From the NCBI GenBank assembly GCA_003255065.1, contig QAOA01007752.1, positions 1 to 64,000 of the forward strand: DNA of 64,000 nucleotides. The letters run 5' to 3'. Of the stretch, positions 59,656 to 64,000 are shown piece by piece; position 1 is the stretch's first letter; the number at the start of each line of letters is the position of its first letter. The notes beneath the pieces are model-generated. The model was given only the letters and a program-made list of their open reading frames with translations. It made no database searches and was not told where the DNA came from. The translations under genes were made by a program, and so were the position numbers. The stretch comes from Cercis canadensis. Lineage: Eukaryota; Streptophyta; Magnoliopsida; Fabales; Fabaceae.

Positions 59656-62600
59656 TAATTTTTATCTGGCTAAATAGCATTACTCAAACTTAAATACCAA
59701 TAAGCGTTTGGTTCAATTGATAATGAATTGAACATTGTGCATGTGTCCTTAGTTGTGGTTAAGGGTTCAAAATTCAGTGAAAACATTGTTGGAAAAGGAT
59801 AAATTGTAATTGTTCTAACCCTTGAATGAGATTAGTCTTATACCTAATCAGGTAAAATAGGAATATTCATGTTATTAACAAAAAAAATTGAATCCACTTA
59901 AATGATCTAAATTGATAATAACAAGAAATTAATGGTGTGGTATCTCATTATGGGAGTAACGTTTCTCGACATTTTATATACTTTTCCAGTTTACCAAAGA
60001 GACTCTAGGTGGGAGCAAAAAGAAATGAAAGAACGTAACCCAAGGCATGTACGCCTTATAACTATACATTTGCGAGATAAATATATATATATATACAAAG
60101 AGATCACTAGATGAGTAAAACATATTTGGCATTTCAAATTATAGATTAGAGCTATTTTCCAAATTGTTAAGGACTTGCAATATAATTAAACTAAAAAGAA
60201 GTAACTAAAAAATCAGTGCATGCTTTATACATATAAGTTGTAAATGAAAAAATGATATCGAACATTGCTATTGCAAAATAAATTTGACATATCAAGCATT
60301 TTAATTTATTTTACTTAATCAAAATATAAATTGTCAGTATTTTAATCAACAATCATCCATGTGAGTACTTCTCACTTTAAAATACGTAGTATATAGGATC
60401 ATGATTATTTTCTTACTTGGATTTAGGGTACAGGCGAAGTGCACAAGGTGCACTATATATTTTTATTCGATAATAAGTAGCATACTGATCACCATGATAT
60501 CAAACACATCAAATTTTAAACCTAAAAGAGTTGTATAATTATAGTTTATCATATTTTTGTAAACTAACTTTTAAGGTCATCAATCATTTATACGCCCAAA
60601 CTATATTATTTTTCATCAGCGATGAATATTAATATGCATTTTATTTAGTCCCTGAAAATGTGCTTGCATTTTAGAGGAACTCATTCTTTTCGTATTCTTT
60701 TGCTTCGTTAAGGTTCGTTTACTCGTTATACACATTCATTTATGAATCAACTTTCATTGACGCTCTTCTATTGAATACACTAACATTTTAAAAATACTTT
60801 TAAAAATTATTCAAACAAAATAATTAAAAATTAACATTTTAAATACACTCTAAAAATACATTACACTTTATTACCCCATCCAAACACACCTTTACTCTTC
60901 TAACATCTTTGACGACTGTTTTACCATAAGTTCCATAACATTCTTTAAATAATAATAAAAAAGGAATGTTTGTCTTTTCAATTTTCTATTGTTCTATTGT
61001 TTTCTGTTTTCTAACTATAGTTAATTCAAAGTAGACTTGAAAAGTTTATGGTATTACAGTCTTCTTAAATAATTATATCCCTAAAATCACATTTTAGGTT
61101 TTTTATCTTCTTGTTTTATCAAATGATTATTATATTCAAATCTTCCATATGAGTTCTTCAAAACATTGTGATTTTAGTTTTGTTGCAAAGATCTCAAAAA
61201 ATTAAATTATTTAATATGTGCTAGAATATAATTTTTTTTTATAAAAGGCAATAACAACATGATATAAAAAAAACGTGTCAAATTCTATTTTCTTTGTTTG
61301 ACTCATTTTTCTATATTGTGTCGTTCTTTTATTATACTGACTTTGAAAAAAATTGTTCACGAATTAGATTATTGGAACTATAAACATATATATATGCACA
61401 CATTGGTATAAGATTTGAGACTCTTACATCATCAGATTATAAATCTTTTATGAATCCCATCACTATATAAATCATGGATAACTTTAAGATTTAATTTTCA
61501 TTCACTTATCAGTAAAAGATTTCATACAGTTAATGAATCATTCATTGCTACATATTAAAAAATTAAAAGCTTTTAGTGTTAGTCCCACCATACCAAGTGC
61601 CAATTTTCAATGAAATTTAAACAAGAGACATCCATAATAAACAACCATGCTAGACCATTTGTGTTAGTTAACTATCAAACAATTCATTATCTTTTAAAAA
61701 TGGTAGTGAACTTAATTTAAAGATATAATTTTTTATTTATAAAAATTTATAAATATGATCCATATAATAATTAATGGGAGTGTTTAATTCATCAACATAT
61801 TATGTGAAAAAATCATCATATAATATATATATTTAAAAAGACATATATGTTGGGAAGATATCATGGTAATTACATTAGCTTAACACAACCATATAATCTT
61901 ACCTCAAATGATAGGATAAGAAGATATCTAGGTAGAAGTTTTAAGTTTATATCAAATTACCTATGATTAAGTAATACTGAATTTGTCTTTAAGATTTATA
62001 AATTGTATGTTCAAATTTAGAGTTGTAACTAAAAAAGTAATTAAAAAAAGAAATTATAGAGTTTAGAAAGTTAAAAAGGCAAGTTTTCTTTACAAGGGAT
62101 TGATTTGAACTTATTAATCAGGTTCTTCAATAATGGTGTTTGTGCTCGGGTCACCAATGCTCCTCTTTTTGGCCTTCCAAATCCTCCTTCTAGTTTTTTG
62201 TCAATTTTGAACTGTTCAATTCAATACCTCAAATTTTGTTTGCTTCAAAAAGACAAAATGATGAAATTTGATGTGATCATTAATATTGTTTTCTACTGCT
62301 GCAAAATTAAATTAATAATAACAACGACCAACCAGCAGAACAATTACTGATGGCCCAAATAAAAAACAGAGCAACGACTACTGTCTTTTTATCAAAGAAT
62401 TTCAGCATGTGACCAAAACTCTTCAACTTGCACGTGCAGATATGAGAACCTTCATGGAACCACCAAACCATTATTGAATAAGGATAGGACAGAAGCCTCT
62501 GAAGAAGCAAAAACTTAGAGGTTTTCATTTTACCCAAATAAAAAAAAGTAAAAACTTGCAATTGCCCTATGTGTCTGTTTTCAATTTACCCTTCATATAT

Positions 62601-63368
62601 TATTAAACAAATAATTTTTAAAATCACTTTATATCTATTTAAGTAATTTGATTCCTAAAATTGTGAGTTTCTTTATACAATTCAAATAAAAAAAAAATTA
62701 TTATAAAATTAACTCTGAAATAGCATATCTAAATATAAAATCGATTTCCCCTATCAATTATTTTTAAATTAATTTTTTACCAAATCTATTTCTTACAGTT
62801 AATCGATTTTCTTTAAATGAGATGTTACTAAGTGTGCAGCTAAGATATATGTCGTGTGAATCTGAGAAATGTATAAAATGGCTAAACTCTCCAAGAAGCT
62901 GGGTAGTCATCGTTTACAATAGTCACAGACAGCAATGTGGGGTCATGTCTTGCTTTATGAAGTAAGAATTAGAGAAAAGGAGAAATGAAAAATGGAGAAG
63001 GAGAAGAGAAAAAGGGAGAGCCATAATCCCTACCAGAATAAACAAATGATAACAAAATGGAATCCACCTCGTGCTTAAACATCTGCTAAAATGTACATTG
63101 AATATATATTTACTGATCACCTATACTGGATAAACGACAAACTCTCTTGACTTCCTTTGTGATAATTAATGTTGACTTCAGTTGAAATTAATTGGTAACT
63201 TTCTTAGTTAAACAACGTGGCCATTGATTTCATCTTCTGTTGTATTCAAAAAGGAACAGAGAAATACTATATAATACTTTTGTGACCCTGAGATAGACAT
63301 GGAGGAATTTTTCATATACAATATTAATGGCCGTGATACACATTCATTATATTATTATTAATTGACCA

Positions 63369-63962
63369 TGATTGTTTGTTGTCGACGCTTTTCTATCTTA
63401 CTTTGAAATTCTTCATAGGGACAGAACTTTGTTCTTTTGAGTTTCCTATTTTTCCGTTGGTTCTCGGGCAATTACTCATTTTTCAATTATTTCTTCAATA
63501 CAAGAAAAGGGGAATAGTACATAATATATATTTATAATTATTTATGATTGTTTATATCTCTAACATGACTATTTGATGAAATATGTGGAGGGATAATAAT
63601 ATAATTATCAATAATAATAATAATAATATTCACCTATTGTCCATCGAACTCTATTTTATTGNTGATTGTTAGTTGTCGACGCTTTTCTATCTTACTTTGA
63701 AATTCTTCATAGGGACAGAACTTTGTTCTTTTGAGTTTCCTATTTTTCCGTTGGTTCTCGGGCTATTACTCATTTTTGTATTTGTTGTTTTATTTTTCAA
63801 TTATTTCTTCAATACAAGAAAAGGGGAATAGTACATAATATATATTTATGATTGTTTATATCTCTAACATGACTATTTGATGAAATATGTGGAGGGATAA
63901 TAATATAATTATCAATAATAATAATATTCACCTATTGTCCATCGAACTCTATTTTATTGTTG
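63369..63962. repeat. Direct duplication around N at 63662, with indels
   Basis: 63369-63661 recurs at 63663-63962. Differences include an inserted 'gtatttgttgttttattttt' type segment and a different number of AAT repeats. That fits two alleles. Confidence 0.83.
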
Positions 63963-64000
63963 CTAGTAAATATCACTATTTTTAGTTTTGGATCTTCCAA

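Larger units (their letters stand above)
58969..64000. other. Intergenic, no gene recognised
   Basis: AT-rich to the window end. It holds MITE copy B (59431-59655) and the N-flanked duplication at 63369-63962. Short open frames near 59932, 62105 and 62307 show no recognisable similarity. Confidence 0.5.

Overview
The window reads as AT-rich nuclear DNA of a flowering plant, almost certainly a eudicot. The evidence is GT-AG introns, TATA boxes upstream of intronless AP2/ERF genes, F-box/FBA genes, Ty3/gypsy (Tat lineage) and Ty1/copia elements, MITEs, a plastid-derived accD fragment and long stretches without genes. I could not identify the species. Ten N tracts are present. Seven are single Ns lying between two nearly identical direct copies, which looks like unmerged allelic contig ends in a heterozygous genome.

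Layout. (1) 0.5-1.2 kb: a broken DUF2828/vWA-like gene on the minus strand. (2) 3.78-14.2 kb: a complete young Ty3/gypsy Tat-lineage retrotransposon. It has 289-bp LTRs, a TTATC target duplication, an open gag-pol frame, a 19-copy 62-bp tandem array in which each unit holds two small hairpins, and an antisense spliced accessory gene with its own TATA box. (3) 16.0-26.8 kb: two tandemly duplicated minus-strand genes with an unusual architecture. A CNL-type NB-ARC remnant that lacks its P-loop is fused in frame ahead of an F-box and an F-box-associated domain, and a conserved short terminal exon lies 2-3 kb downstream. (4) 28.7-59 kb: a loose cluster of five intronless group IXa-like AP2/ERF transcription factors, four on the minus strand and one on the plus strand. 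Between them lie MITEs, a 5'-truncated LINE, an internally deleted copia element, solo LTR candidates and the plastid accD insertion. (5) 59-64 kb: one more MITE, then AT-rich sequence in which I see no gene.

How it fits together. The ERF cluster formed by at least two duplication rounds: ERF1/ERF2 share 3' flank and promoter blocks, and ERF3/ERF4 share a C-terminal motif and a different promoter block. It resembles in layout the group IX ERF clusters that control jasmonate-induced specialised metabolism in other eudicots; that role is inference here. The NB-ARC/F-box fusion pair is the most novel-looking protein architecture. Related FBA-type F-box proteins (CPR1/CPR30) degrade NLR receptors, so an F-box protein carrying a dead NLR nucleotide-binding fragment suggests an NLR-recognising SCF adaptor. 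That is a testable hypothesis, not an established function.
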